A DNA stretch of 64,000 nt. Source: an uncultured Muribaculaceae bacterium (GTDB lineage: Bacteria; Bacteroidota; Bacteroidia; Bacteroidales; Muribaculaceae). The number at the start of each line of letters is the position of its first letter. The first letter of the stretch is position 1. Of the stretch, positions 17,540 to 27,360 are shown piece by piece. The position numbers and the translations under genes were made by a program. Where the stretch lies: assembly GCA_944321715.1 (NCBI GenBank), contig CALUMJ010000006.1:42174-106173 (forward strand), written 5' to 3'. The notes below the pieces were generated by a model. It saw nothing but the letters and a program-made list of their open reading frames with translations, did no database searches and was not told the DNA's origin.

Positions 17540-18835
17540 TTAGTTAATAGGAACCACACGTATGTTGTCGATGCAGATAACCGGGTTGCAATCAGTACCT
17601 TCAACACCACCGTTCCACACGAAGAATGTAAGGCCGGTGAAATCGTCGGTGGTCAATGCGTTGGCGCAAGATTGTCCTTCGTGGGTGCGATTGAACTCCG
17701 ACAAGTTCATCGATACCGTTACCCACTCATCGCCAGTGTCGTAGCTGCCAGTCGTCTGCCATGGAATCCACAATCCGCGAGGCAGGTCGGTATTAGAAAA
17801 ATATCCATTGTTGCCGGTGGCGTATGTCACTATGTCGTTGCCGGAGAATATCATCTGCAATGCGCTCGATTGCCACGGATTGCTCGTAGGCACGTACACT
17901 TCAAACTTGATTTGCAATTCCGACACGTCGTAACGGTCGAGCATCTCGGCAAAATCGGGCATAGAGCTCAATTCGGGATAACCAGCTTCGGGTTCCGGCC
18001 AGTAGTTGAACGAGAAATTATCCTCGGCCCAAGTGCCGCCAACCGTACCCGACATCGGAACGCCGCCAAAATATATGTAGCTGCCGTCGATACCGTCGGG
18101 GTTGGTGCTTTGCACCGTACCGTTGCGCCAGCCGTGGCCGGTGGCGATGCCGCCGTGCGAGCCATCCCAGTCAAACAGGATGTTGCGTGTGTCTAAGTAG
18201 TGGAACGACGAAACGGTAGTACCGTAAATCGAAGTCACACTCACGTTGCATTCTTCGGCACCCTGCGGAACGATGAACGAAACTTGCGACATCTGTATAT
18301 CGGTGATTTCGGTCACATCGACGTTACCGAACGAGATTGACAACGGCACGTTGGGGTCGTCGATGAAATAGTTGCCATATATAGTAGCTTCGCTGCCCAC
18401 GGGAGCATATTCGCACGACATCGAGTTGACCGACGGGGCGGGAACAATCACCTCGAACGGGTAAGTGATGGTGTCGTTGCCGGAAGTCACGAAATACATC
18501 AAGTTTGACACCTCGCCCGGAATCGTACCGGGAACCGACACCAAGATAGTGTTGTCGGTCATGTAGCTGGTGTTAAGCACGGCCTTCTGGTCGTTGAACC
18601 ACAGTTCCACGGTGCTGCGCAAGTTGTCGCCGACAATGCAAATGAGATTATCCATGTAAGCACCAGTGATGAGCGAGTCGCCCGACTCGGGCGAAGTGAC
18701 TTTCACGTATTTTATAGTAGGCACACCGTCGGCGACCTCATACTTGTGAGGCTCGTCCTCGCACGAAGTAGCCGTCACACCCACGAATGCCAGCAGGGCG
18801 GCAAAAGCCATTTTAAATATTTTAGAGTTCTTCAT
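17540..18835 (-). CDS. Surface glycan-binding lipoprotein (SGBP-B-like)
   Basis: 431 residues. Signal peptide ending ATSCEDE (Cys25). Two or three Ig/IPT-like domains (about 35-215: SPESGDSLITG, PSVNSMSCEYAPVGSEATIYG) precede a larger C-terminal beta-sandwich (220-431) resembling the glycan-binding domain first described in the xyloglucan SGBP-B: ILFDWDGSHGG, WNGGVEGTDCNPVICIDN and several exposed Trp residues. Immediately downstream of SusD, as expected for a SusE/F-position protein. It should capture polysaccharide at the cell surface for the GH26 and SusCD. Confidence 0.87.
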   Translation of the reverse strand: MKNSKIFKMAFAALLAFVGVTATSCEDEPHKYEVADGVPTIKYVKVTSPESGDSLITGAYMDNLICIVGDNLRSTVELWFNDQKAVLNTSYMTDNTILVSVPGTIPGEVSNLMYFVTSGNDTITYPFEVIVPAPSVNSMSCEYAPVGSEATIYGNYFIDDPNVPLSISFGNVDVTEITDIQMSQVSFIVPQGAEECNVSVTSIYGTTVSSFHYLDTRNILFDWDGSHGGIATGHGWRNGTVQSTNPDGIDGSYIYFGGVPMSGTVGGTWAEDNFSFNYWPEPEAGYPELSSMPDFAEMLDRYDVSELQIKFEVYVPTSNPWQSSALQMIFSGNDIVTYATGNNGYFSNTDLPRGLWIPWQTTGSYDTGDEWVTVSMNLSEFNRTHEGQSCANALTTDDFTGLTFFVWNGGVEGTDCNPVICIDNIRVVPIN

Positions 18836-18861
18836 TGTTTGCTTGTAATTAAATGAGTGTA

Positions 18862-20598
18862 TTAATCATAGCTGTAAAGAGCACGCACATCTTCATGCAC
18901 AGCCTCGGCATTGTCCGACATGTTGGGGTTGAATGCAACGTCGTCGGTAGGTTTCGGGAGGGTGAAGTCGTCGGCCGTGATGTTAGGTGCTGCCACATCT
19001 GTGTTGTAGCGCATGTCCGAGGTGACGTTCCATGCCCCGGTTTCGAAATATTCGCTGTAAAGAGCGTCAAGGCCGTAAAACTCGTTGCGACGCTGTGCAC
19101 GTATTTTGCTGATGGCAAGTTGTGGGTCGTAATAAGACAAGCGTACGTAGTCATACCAGCGGTCGCCTTCGCAAGCGAGTTCGAGGTTGCGCTCTTTCCA
19201 CACATCTTCCCATGTGATTTGCGACGGGCGCGTGGCCGACTTGACGGCACGGTGACGCACGGCATAGTAGGCGTCGATTGCCGATTGGTCGGAAGTAGAT
19301 GTGCCTGTGCCTATCATGGCCTCGGCATATACAAGGTAAACGTCGCTCAGGCGCAAGAGGTGCGTAGCAAGGCCGTTGGCTTGTGCCGACGGGTAGTAAC
19401 CCAGCCCGAGGAAGTGGTCGTTATTGTTGCCATAGAGGTGTTTCACGCAGTTCACGCCTGTGGGGCTTTGCAGCGAGCCGCTCGGGCCGCCGGGAGCATA
19501 ATCGGCATCGTAGATGAAACGCAGGTAGTCAAAACCGCCTTTGTCTTGCCAGAAGTATTCATACACATCGCCGGGCATCATCATTGTAGCCTTGCGGCGG
19601 TCGTCGGTATCGATGCGGTTTGCAGGCGATTGCAGCACATTCACACCGAAATCGTCTTGCAATGCCACCGACGGAGCAGTCCAGCCGCCCCAGCAATCGC
19701 CAAATTCGTCGAAGCCCTGCATGGCAAGCGAGCTTTGCAAGAAGTTCTGCGCCGTCCATGGGTCGGTAGTGCCATACCATCGCAAGCCTATGAGCGACTC
19801 CTCGCTGTTGTTGTTGGCAAGGCGGAACACATCGGAATAATTTTCGAGCAAGCTGCGGCCCGAGTTGTCAATCACGTCCTTGGCATATTGTGCAGCCTTG
19901 GCAAGGTCGCTCTCGCTGCGAGTGCCGGTGACACCCGAACGTGTGAGGTAAACCTTTGCAAGCAAAGCCTCGGCGCAATAGTAGTCGATGCGCCCGGCAT
20001 CGTTGCTCTTTGGCAGCAATTCCATCGCCTTTTCCAAGGTCATGACGATATACTCATACACATCCTCTTTCTTAACCTTGTGCTTGTCGCCAAACGTGCC
20101 GTTCGACACTTCGGCCGTAGCATCGTGGATGATTGGTATGTCGCCGAAAGCGCGCACCAAGTAGAAGTAGGCCAAAGCCTTCAACGTAAGGCACTCGCCC
20201 ATGCACTTGTTGCGAGTTTCCTCGGTTATGTTGCCCGAGCTATTGCGAATGTTGTTATACACCTGGCAAGCATGTGCGTTGACCTGCCACAGCGACTCGT
20301 ACATGAACACCAAGTTCTCATCGGTACCGTTCACCGAAAAGTCGAGGTAGGCACTTTGGCTTTGGAAGATATTACCGGCCATGGTTTCGCCCACCAATAT
20401 GATTGCGCCGCGGGTGAAGTCGCTCCAAGGCGAGCTATACAAGTACATTACACCTGCATTGCATTGGTCGTCGTTGGCATAATAGTTGTCGGCATTGTAG
20501 GAGTCTTCGGCCGGACGGTCGAGGAAATCGTCGCACGATGTCGCGCCGAATGCCATCAATGCGGCAACTGCCATATATGTGATTTTTGAAAGTTTCAT
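18862..20598 (-). CDS. susD: SusD/RagB-family outer-membrane glycan-binding lipoprotein
   Basis: 578 residues. Lipobox ATSCDDFLD (Cys22) is followed by the typical opening DRPAEDSYNADNYYANDDQC. TPR-like helices fill the first half (for example the block around TLKALAYFYLVRAFGDIPII), and the C-terminus carries the SusD family region beginning ERNLELACEGDRWYDYVR. It forms the lid over the SusC barrel and binds the incoming oligosaccharide. The 18-bp gap to SusC and matching order confirm the pair. Confidence 0.95.
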   Translation of the reverse strand: MKLSKITYMAVAALMAFGATSCDDFLDRPAEDSYNADNYYANDDQCNAGVMYLYSSPWSDFTRGAIILVGETMAGNIFQSQSAYLDFSVNGTDENLVFMYESLWQVNAHACQVYNNIRNSSGNITEETRNKCMGECLTLKALAYFYLVRAFGDIPIIHDATAEVSNGTFGDKHKVKKEDVYEYIVMTLEKAMELLPKSNDAGRIDYYCAEALLAKVYLTRSGVTGTRSESDLAKAAQYAKDVIDNSGRSLLENYSDVFRLANNNSEESLIGLRWYGTTDPWTAQNFLQSSLAMQGFDEFGDCWGGWTAPSVALQDDFGVNVLQSPANRIDTDDRRKATMMMPGDVYEYFWQDKGGFDYLRFIYDADYAPGGPSGSLQSPTGVNCVKHLYGNNNDHFLGLGYYPSAQANGLATHLLRLSDVYLVYAEAMIGTGTSTSDQSAIDAYYAVRHRAVKSATRPSQITWEDVWKERNLELACEGDRWYDYVRLSYYDPQLAISKIRAQRRNEFYGLDALYSEYFETGAWNVTSDMRYNTDVAAPNITADDFTLPKPTDDVAFNPNMSDNAEAVHEDVRALYSYD

Positions 20599-20616
20599 TT
20601 TCTACGATAGTTTATG

Positions 20617-23600
20617 TTAGAATGTAAGATTCAAACCGAAAGAATAAGTGGTAGGCGAAGGATAACGTCCGTTATCGAAACCATAGACGTTGTTGCCCGA
20701 TGTGCTTATACCGATTTCAGGGTCGTAGCCCTTGTAGCCAGTGATGGTGCACACATTCTGCACGTTGGCGTAGATGCGGAGGTTCTCAAGCCCGATTTTC
20801 TTTATGAGCTTGCTGTCGAAAGTGTAGCCAAGCGAGATGTTCTTCAAGCGCACGTATGAGCCATCCTCGATGTAACGGTCGCTGATGCGGTCGTTGTCGT
20901 TCGGGTCATTGAGCGTGGCGCGCGGCAACTTGGCATCGAGGTTCGACACACGCACGTTGGTGATGTCGTTAAGTCCTATGTTCGGGTCGATTGCCTCCAA
21001 GCGGGCACGGTCGAGGATGTCGGTCGAGTAGTTAGACCACGACGACTTCATGTCGGTGAGCGCGATGCTCAGGTAGTTCATGACATCGTTGCCGACCGAA
21101 CCGGTGATGAAGATTGACAAGTCGAAGTTTTTCCAATAGAACGTGTTGGTCCAGCCAAAAGTGAAATCGGGCCACGGGTTACCGATGATTGTCTGGTCTT
21201 CTTCGTTAATCACGCCATCGTCATTGAGGTCTTTGAATTTCTGGTCGCCCACCCACACGGTGTTGCCGCTGTTGAATGTCTGCCCCGCGCCGGGATAGGC
21301 ATCAGTCTTGGGCGAATTAATCACGTCCTCGTAGTCCTGGTAAACACCATCGGTAACATAGCCGTAGAATTGGTAAAGTGGCTTGCCTATTTCGGAGATG
21401 CTCACGAGGAAAGTGTTGCCATAAAGTGCATAACCATACATTTGTCCTGCCGACGAACCCGAAAGGCTTTGCAACTCGTTTTTGTTGAACGATATGTTGA
21501 AATCAGAGTGCCATTCAAAATCGCCCACGATAGGACGTGTGTTCAATGTGAATTCCACACCTTGGTTGAGGATGCTGCCATAGTTGCCGTAAGGAGCTTG
21601 CAGCACCGACGAAGCGTTGCCCGACGAACCCATATACATAGGCAGCTGCATCTGCATAAGCATGTCGCTCGATTCCTTGCGGTACCAGTCGAACACGAAC
21701 GACAGGCGGTTGCTCAGGAAGCTGAGGTCAAGACCTATGTTCCACTGCTCTTGCTTTTCCCAGTGGATGTCCTCATTCGCGATATTTTGTGGGCGGTAAC
21801 TTGTACCAAGCCCGGTCGGCATGCGGCTCACGGTTACACCCCAGCGGTAGCCACCGATGTTGGCATTACCAGTCTGGCCCCAGCCGACACGCAACTTACC
21901 ATTGTTGAGCCAGCCGCTTGCCCACTGCATGAACTTCTCGTTGGAGAAACGCCATGCGCCAGCAAACGAGTGGAACCCTGCCCAGCGGCGGTCGGGTCCG
22001 AAGTTCGACGAACCGTCGTAACGATAGGTGTAAGTGGCAAGGTAGCGGTCGTCGAAATTATATGTGCCACGTGCAAAGAACGAAGCCATCGAAGAGCTGC
22101 CGAAACCAGCCTTGATTTCGGGAGTCATGGTGCCAAGCGAAGGATTATGCACCTCGTCGGAAGGAAGGCCTTGGCCAACGGTGCGGGTGTAGTCGTAGCT
22201 CGACTCCCACAATTCCTGTCCGAGCATGACCGAAACGTCGTGCTTGTCCTTGTAGGTGTCGGTATAAGTAACATAGTTCTTCAGCGACCAGTAGCTGTTG
22301 CTGTTTTTCTGTATGGAGCTATAGTTTGTGCTGCGTTGCCAGCCGCCGAGGTCAACTGTCGGGTTGAACTGCTCGGCCTTGTTGCTGCCTATGTCGTAGC
22401 CAAACTCGGCGTGCCACGTAAGTTTCGACCATGGAGTTACGTCGAAGAAGAAGCTACCCGAAAGTTTCTGGCGGTCGAGCGTCTGCTCGTCGAGCATGGC
22501 AAGTGCGATTGGGTTAGGGTTGGTGTAACCTTCACGGACGATAGTGGCATACGAGCCGTCGATGTTATAGATAGGAATGTCGGGGAGCGTGGTAAGCGAG
22601 TAGTAAACAAGACCCTCGTTACTGTCGGCAAGTTTCAGCGACTCGTTGGTATTGGCGTAGCTGGCGTTCATACCGAATTTCAACCACGACTTTAATTGAG
22701 CGTCGATATTGGCGCGGAACGAGAGGCGTTCAAATTCCGACCCGAGTATAGTACCTTCCTGGTTCATATAGTTGGCCGAAACATAATATTTCACCTTCTC
22801 GGTACCACCTTGCACCGACACTTGGTGTGAGTGCTGCAATGCAGTTTGGAAAATTGCATCCTGCCAGTCGGTACCATAACCGAGCAACGACGGGTCGGCG
22901 TAGTAATCGCTCGGGTCGTCTATCTGGCCCGAAGCGGCGAGGTCGTTGTAATACTCGGCATATTCGCGCAAATTCATCATGTCGATGCGCTTTGTCTGGC
23001 GGCTGACAGCAAACATGCCATCATACGAGAACTTGGGCGCACCCTCCGAACCACGCTTGGTGGTGATGAGCACTACACCATTGGCACCTTGCGCACCATA
23101 GATGGCGGTGGCCGATGCGTCCTTGAGGATTTCCATCGAAACGATGTCCGACGGGTTCAATGTAGAAAGCGGAGAAACCGTAGAGTTGGCACCGTTACCG
23201 AGGTCAAGACCGAGGTCGCCACTGGCAGTGCCGCTGCTCTGCCAAATAACACCGTCGATTACATACAACGGGTCGGCATTGGCATTAACCGTAGCAAGAC
23301 CGCGCACACGGATTGACGATGAAGAACCCGGAGCACCCGAAGTTGCAGTAGCTTGCACACCGGCTGCACGTCCTTGCAACGACTGGTCGAGGTTGGTGAT
23401 AACCGACCCTTTGAGGGCATCTTCGTTAAGTGAAACAGATGCGCCGGCAAGGTCGCTCTTTTTCATTGTACCGTAACCGACAACCACGAGTTCGTCGAGG
23501 GCGATGTCGGAACTTTTCAGTGTGATGGTAACTTCAGTCCGTCCATCCAACGGAACTTCCTGAGTTTCCATTCCCACGTAAGAAACTACCAATGTAGCGT

Positions 23601-23817
23601 TGGCCGACGAAACTTGCAACGTAAAGTTACCGTCAAAGTCGGTGGCAACACCATTGGATTTAGAGTCCTTCTCCATGACGGTAGCACCGATTGCCGGTAT
23701 CCCATCTGGTTCAAGGACGACACCCTTAATGGATGTTTGCGCAGCCATGCTCATCGACAGCAATGCGAACACTGCCAACAGCATGGACCTTAAATCCAGA
23801 AATTTATTCGTCATCAT
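20617..23817 (-). CDS. susC: SusC/RagA-family TonB-dependent outer-membrane transporter
   Basis: 1066 residues. Signal peptide (LLAVFALLSMSMAAQ) is followed by a carboxypeptidase-regulatory-like beta-sandwich (about 28-105, opening TSIKGVVLEPDGIPAIGATV), the plug with the SusC signature block around DELVVVGYGTMKKSDLAGA and SIRVRGLATVNANADPLYVIDG, and a 22-strand barrel ending GLNLTF, with the terminal Phe needed for barrel assembly. It imports manno-oligosaccharides using TonB energy. First gene of the SusC-SusD-SGBP block; there is no sigma/anti-sigma pair next to it, so control is more likely by the AraC regulator. Confidence 0.96.
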   Translation of the reverse strand: MMTNKFLDLRSMLLAVFALLSMSMAAQTSIKGVVLEPDGIPAIGATVMEKDSKSNGVATDFDGNFTLQVSSANATLVVSYVGMETQEVPLDGRTEVTITLKSSDIALDELVVVGYGTMKKSDLAGASVSLNEDALKGSVITNLDQSLQGRAAGVQATATSGAPGSSSSIRVRGLATVNANADPLYVIDGVIWQSSGTASGDLGLDLGNGANSTVSPLSTLNPSDIVSMEILKDASATAIYGAQGANGVVLITTKRGSEGAPKFSYDGMFAVSRQTKRIDMMNLREYAEYYNDLAASGQIDDPSDYYADPSLLGYGTDWQDAIFQTALQHSHQVSVQGGTEKVKYYVSANYMNQEGTILGSEFERLSFRANIDAQLKSWLKFGMNASYANTNESLKLADSNEGLVYYSLTTLPDIPIYNIDGSYATIVREGYTNPNPIALAMLDEQTLDRQKLSGSFFFDVTPWSKLTWHAEFGYDIGSNKAEQFNPTVDLGGWQRSTNYSSIQKNSNSYWSLKNYVTYTDTYKDKHDVSVMLGQELWESSYDYTRTVGQGLPSDEVHNPSLGTMTPEIKAGFGSSSMASFFARGTYNFDDRYLATYTYRYDGSSNFGPDRRWAGFHSFAGAWRFSNEKFMQWASGWLNNGKLRVGWGQTGNANIGGYRWGVTVSRMPTGLGTSYRPQNIANEDIHWEKQEQWNIGLDLSFLSNRLSFVFDWYRKESSDMLMQMQLPMYMGSSGNASSVLQAPYGNYGSILNQGVEFTLNTRPIVGDFEWHSDFNISFNKNELQSLSGSSAGQMYGYALYGNTFLVSISEIGKPLYQFYGYVTDGVYQDYEDVINSPKTDAYPGAGQTFNSGNTVWVGDQKFKDLNDDGVINEEDQTIIGNPWPDFTFGWTNTFYWKNFDLSIFITGSVGNDVMNYLSIALTDMKSSWSNYSTDILDRARLEAIDPNIGLNDITNVRVSNLDAKLPRATLNDPNDNDRISDRYIEDGSYVRLKNISLGYTFDSKLIKKIGLENLRIYANVQNVCTITGYKGYDPEIGISTSGNNVYGFDNGRYPSPTTYSFGLNLTF

Positions 23818-23883
23818 GAAACAATTTTAAGGTGTTTGTTATTAAATTTATTTTGGTTTGTAGAAAAGTCTTATAAACCGAAG

Positions 23884-23891
23884 CAAAATTA
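23884..23891 (-). promoter_or_regulatory. Possible -7 element before susC
   Basis: TAATTTTG on the minus strand matches TAnnTTTG and lies 67 bp before the susC ATG. No TTTG is found at the usual distance upstream, so a regulator may be needed for activity. Confidence 0.35.
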
Positions 23892-23944
23892 CTTATGCCA
23901 GATTTTTTAAAATGACACAATTTTAGCTTCGTTTTGCACTTTTG

Positions 23945-25219
23945 TTACATTTTTGTTATTTTCTCAAAAAATGCCCTCTGCCGCTCGTCCCATTCGGGAT
24001 GGCGAGTGTCGTGCTGGCATTCGGGGTAAATCACAAATTGCTTCTGCGAAGTTATAAGGTTATAACCGGCAAAATTGGTGTGCGGCGGGCAGGTGGGGTC
24101 TTGCAACCCTATGCCCATCATAATGGGGCAAGTGATGCGTCGCGTGAAATTCTTCACATCGAAGTATGACAGCATCTTGTACAGGTCGCTGTCGCTGATG
24201 CCCAATTCTTTCTGTTTTTTGAGGATTGGCTCGGCTGGCCAATGCACTATTTTAAAATAGTCGGGAAAGTCGTTAAGGAACGGTATCCACGGCGCAGCTG
24301 CGCAAATGCGCTTGTCGAGCGAGCAAGCCACGAGTGTGAACGCCCCTCCCTGGCTGCCACCTTCGGCAAAAATGTAGCGTGTATCTACCTCGGGGAGCGT
24401 ACACACAAAGTCGATGGCACGAATGAGGTCCATGTATGCTCCACGATAATAATATTGGTCACGGTCGCCAAGTCCATATACTACCCAGTCGCCATATTCG
24501 TTGGTTGGCTCATTAAGCCCTTGGCCGCGGGTACTCAGCACAAATTCTATGCGGTTCATACCTTCGTATGGCTCGGCATGCCATGGCTTGCTGCCATAGC
24601 CCATGTAATGCACGAGTACAGGCATGGTATTTTTCTTGCTCGCCTTGGCCGGCACGGTGAGGTAGCCTTGCACCTCAACACCGCCAAGCGATTTCATCTT
24701 GACAAGGTACACCTTGCCACCCTTGTTGCTCTTGTCTTTTTCCTCGGTGAGGCTGAATTCGGGTGCGACTTGTGCCAGCTCGTCGAGCGCACGTTGCCAG
24801 AACTCATCAAAATCGGGCTGCGCATCGGGGAGTGAAACAATGCTTTCGGGTTCATAGCCTATATTGAACGTCTTGACCTCATTGCCGTCGCCTGCTACAG
24901 TGCAGCGGTAAAAGCCAGGGGCCAAATTCAGGCTGAATGCCACCTCGGCGCTGTCGCCAGCAGCAACAGCCACTTGCTGGCACATCGATGCCACAGGCTC
25001 ACGCTTGTCGGTTGCCACCGTGAGCGACACCTCGCACGTAGCGGCATCACTACCACTATTTGCAACATTCACTTTAACCGTTGGCCGTTCGGGAGCCGTC
25101 CACCACCAGTCGTGATACATCGGCACGTTGTAGTTGACATTGCCCGCTATCATAGCAGCGGGCAGTGCCAATACAAACAACATTAATAATACAATAAACC
25201 TTTTACCTAAATTCAACAT
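23945..25219 (-). CDS. CE7-family acetyl esterase (acetylxylan-esterase-like), secreted
   Basis: 424 residues. Signal peptide (LLMLFVLALPAAMIAG), an N-terminal beta-sandwich (about 30-125) and a C-terminal alpha/beta hydrolase. CE7 motifs are visible: RGQG (231-234), nucleophile Ser289 in GGSQGG, Asp374 in GLQDPTCPP and His403 in PECQHD, where most members have a HE pair. CE7 enzymes remove acetyl groups from oligosaccharides. In this locus acetylated mannan oligosaccharides are the likely substrate, in the periplasm. The N-terminal sandwich is an addition to the usual CE7 length of about 320 residues. Confidence 0.85.
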   Translation of the reverse strand: MLNLGKRFIVLLMLFVLALPAAMIAGNVNYNVPMYHDWWWTAPERPTVKVNVANSGSDAATCEVSLTVATDKREPVASMCQQVAVAAGDSAEVAFSLNLAPGFYRCTVAGDGNEVKTFNIGYEPESIVSLPDAQPDFDEFWQRALDELAQVAPEFSLTEEKDKSNKGGKVYLVKMKSLGGVEVQGYLTVPAKASKKNTMPVLVHYMGYGSKPWHAEPYEGMNRIEFVLSTRGQGLNEPTNEYGDWVVYGLGDRDQYYYRGAYMDLIRAIDFVCTLPEVDTRYIFAEGGSQGGAFTLVACSLDKRICAAAPWIPFLNDFPDYFKIVHWPAEPILKKQKELGISDSDLYKMLSYFDVKNFTRRITCPIMMGIGLQDPTCPPHTNFAGYNLITSQKQFVIYPECQHDTRHPEWDERQRAFFEKITKM

Positions 25220-25341
25220 GAAAACAAACTATTAAATTTTATTTCTTTTAATTATCTATGTTTATGGTATATGAGTGGCTGCACACCCCACTATTGTTCA
25301 TTACAAGGGGCGTGAAACGCTCAATATTCGAGTGAGTGTCT

Positions 25342-25366
25342 TAGGGACGCACGGCTCGTGCGTCCG
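25342..25366. repeat. Repeat family A, single inner arm (copy 3)
   Basis: One copy of the inner palindromic arm (TAGGGACGCACGGCTCG onward) without a partner and without the outer GTGTATCAAAAT ends. It lies between the CE7 and GH5 genes and looks like a decayed element. Confidence 0.65.
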
Positions 25367-25435
25367 TTGCGCCATTAGGAGCATATTTCACCATGCACAG
25401 CCGATTGACAGCGCCTTGGCGCACACTGCTTTGGG

Positions 25436-26752
25436 CTACTTGTAAGCGTTAGCCTTTGCCGCAGCCTTTTTGATGATGGCAATAGTGGACGTGTCGGCAG
25501 CAAACACCGAGTTCAACCCTTGTGCCTCTTGTGCCGGGTCGCCAGTATAGTCGTCGCCGCGTTGCCACATTTTGTGAGTGGGAACAGCCAGTCCGCCCCA
25601 GCCCCAGAAATTGCATCCGGCTATCATGGTCGCACTGTCGCCCACCATCGACAATACATAATCGTAATAAGCATCGCGCCCGACGGTGGGGCTGCCAGGG
25701 GCATACGCAAATTCGTCGCGCGGATAGCCAAACTCTTCAAGCACGATAGGCTTGCGTGCCGACTTGATTGCCTCGTAATGTTCGGTTATATATTCGCGTG
25801 TCTTGATGCAAGCCGAGTCAACGCCTGTTGTCACGGTCTTTTCATTTATCCAGCTCCAGTTATATGGCCAGATATGTATATTGGCATAATCTATTTCGGG
25901 GAAAGAATGTATTTTTGCCCACAATGCCAAGTCGGTTTCACAACCATGCTTGCCTTCGCTGCCAGTCGATACCAAGTGGTTAGGGTCAATGCCCTTGATG
26001 ATTTGCGCCGTGCGCCTAATCCACGAGGCAAGCGAGTCCTTGCCCTCGTCGCTGAATGCGCGAGGCTCATTTGCCACCTGCCACGACATGATAGCCGGTG
26101 ACTGTGAATATGGCTTGCCAGTGACAGTGCTGGTACGCCCGACAATGGCACGGACATGATTATACGACAACTCTTTTGCCATGCTATCGAGGACAAATTG
26201 CTTGGCATAATTCATATACGCCTGATAACCGTCGCGGCTCGGTATCACAGCCGGCCCCTTGCCAGCCCATTCAAGGTAGCAGCCATATCCGCCACTCCAT
26301 TCCCATGAGTTGTTGAGATAGAGCACAGCCTTCATGCCGCGCTCTTCGAGGCGCGCAAGCAAATAATCGAGGCCGCGCAATATGGTATCGTTATACACCC
26401 CGGCTTCGGGTTGCAAAGTGGGTTCTATACGTGTAGGCACGCCGTCGGGGCCGTCGCCGCCCACGAGGATGCGCAAGTTGCCGATGCCTATTGCCTGAAG
26501 CGAGTCGAGCTCGGCTTCGAGGCGGTCACGGTCGCCGCCGCGCCCTTCCGAGGCCAATATAGCTCCGTACCAGAAATTAGTGCCTACATAGCGGTAAGGC
26601 TTACCGTCAACGTAGAATTCTCCGTCCTTGACGGTCACGTAAGATTCGTTGCCAGTTTGCTCCTGTTCCTTAGCGTCACTTCGGCATGAAGTGATACCAA
26701 TCGACACAAACGACAGAAAGATGGCAGTTAATATGGTAAATCGTTTTAGCAT
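25436..26752 (-). CDS. GH5 beta-mannanase lipoprotein (subfamily 7-like)
   Basis: 438 residues. Signal peptide with lipobox ITSC (Cys23). The (beta/alpha)8 barrel has the mannanase opening DGKPYRYVGTNFWYGA, acid/base Glu229 in WQVANEPR and nucleophile Glu340 in VLEEFGYP. The residues ILVGGDGPDG and IHIWPYNWSWI are typical of mannan-cleaving GH5_7 members. It probably makes or trims manno-oligosaccharides in the periplasm or on the surface. It is the third mannanase of the locus. It is followed after a 216-bp gap by the CE7 gene, with a leftover repeat arm between. Confidence 0.9.
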   Translation of the reverse strand: MLKRFTILTAIFLSFVSIGITSCRSDAKEQEQTGNESYVTVKDGEFYVDGKPYRYVGTNFWYGAILASEGRGGDRDRLEAELDSLQAIGIGNLRILVGGDGPDGVPTRIEPTLQPEAGVYNDTILRGLDYLLARLEERGMKAVLYLNNSWEWSGGYGCYLEWAGKGPAVIPSRDGYQAYMNYAKQFVLDSMAKELSYNHVRAIVGRTSTVTGKPYSQSPAIMSWQVANEPRAFSDEGKDSLASWIRRTAQIIKGIDPNHLVSTGSEGKHGCETDLALWAKIHSFPEIDYANIHIWPYNWSWINEKTVTTGVDSACIKTREYITEHYEAIKSARKPIVLEEFGYPRDEFAYAPGSPTVGRDAYYDYVLSMVGDSATMIAGCNFWGWGGLAVPTHKMWQRGDDYTGDPAQEAQGLNSVFAADTSTIAIIKKAAAKANAYK

Positions 26753-26784
26753 ATTTGAGTTGTTTAGGTTTATCTTGACGAATG

Positions 26785-26792
26785 CAAAATTA
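26785..26792 (-). promoter_or_regulatory. Possible -7 element before the GH5 mannanase gene
   Basis: TAATTTTG on the minus strand lies 33 bp before the ATG. The nearest TTTG upstream is only 15 bp away, shorter than usual, so this is a weak call. Confidence 0.35.
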
Positions 26793-26950
26793 ACACCCTT
26801 TTCCCATCAAAAACGACACTATCATATCACCTTATTGCATTTTTTTGCCCATTGCCGAAATTTTGCATCGTCGCCATCGGCGATTTTTTCACCTTTGTTG
26901 CAGAAGATGTTGCCTATTTTTGCTTACTTTGTGGAAAAAAGGTTTTTGCT

Positions 26951-27199
26951 ATGGAATATGACATAAGGCAGGCGGAGATGAACCAGTATGAGGACAGCTT
27001 GAAGAACTTCCGCGATATGTACAGCGTCATCACCACCGCCGAGAAGAAAGGCCGTGCCGAAGGGCTTGCCGAGGGAATTGCCAAAGGAAGAACCGAAGGA
27101 ATTCTCGAAGTTGCCCGTGAAATGCTGGCAGCGGGGATGCCCCGGGACGTGGTTTCGCAGCTGACGAAGCTCAGCCGCGAGCAATTAGGAAATCTCTAA
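26951..27199 (+). pseudogene. C-terminal remnant of an Rpn/PD-(D/E)XK transposase-family protein
   Basis: About 82 residues from the ATG at 26951: a charged helix (MNQYEDSLKNFRDMYS) followed by the tail KGRAEGLAEGIAKGRTEGI and a final helical hairpin ending LSREQLGNL. This tail is typical of Rpn-type recombination-promoting nucleases, which normally have some 200 more residues containing the nuclease core. That core is absent, so this is a truncated relic or a retained tail-only gene. A Bacteroidetes -7 motif (TATTTTTG, 26915-26922) precedes it. It is the only plus-strand gene inside the mannan locus, and repeat A copy 4 begins 32 bp after its stop. Confidence 0.7.
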
Positions 27200-27230
27200 A
27201 GAAATAGAAATAGATGGTGACACATGGCTT

Positions 27231-27328
27231 CGTAGGGACGCACGGCTCGTGCGTCCTTTGTGTAACATTGTGACAATCAATATATTACAAATAAAAACGA
27301 AAGGACGCACGAACCGTGCGCCCCTACG
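27231..27328. repeat. Repeat family A, inner part only (copy 4)
   Basis: Inverted arms 27231-27256 and 27303-27328 carry the CGTAGGGACGCACGG type sequence with a 46-bp AT-rich spacer. The outer GTGTATCAAAAT ends are missing. It separates the Rpn remnant from the convergent esterase gene. Confidence 0.8.
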
Positions 27329-27360
27329 ATTTCTCTATAATTCGCTGTTTCGGTGGTATC

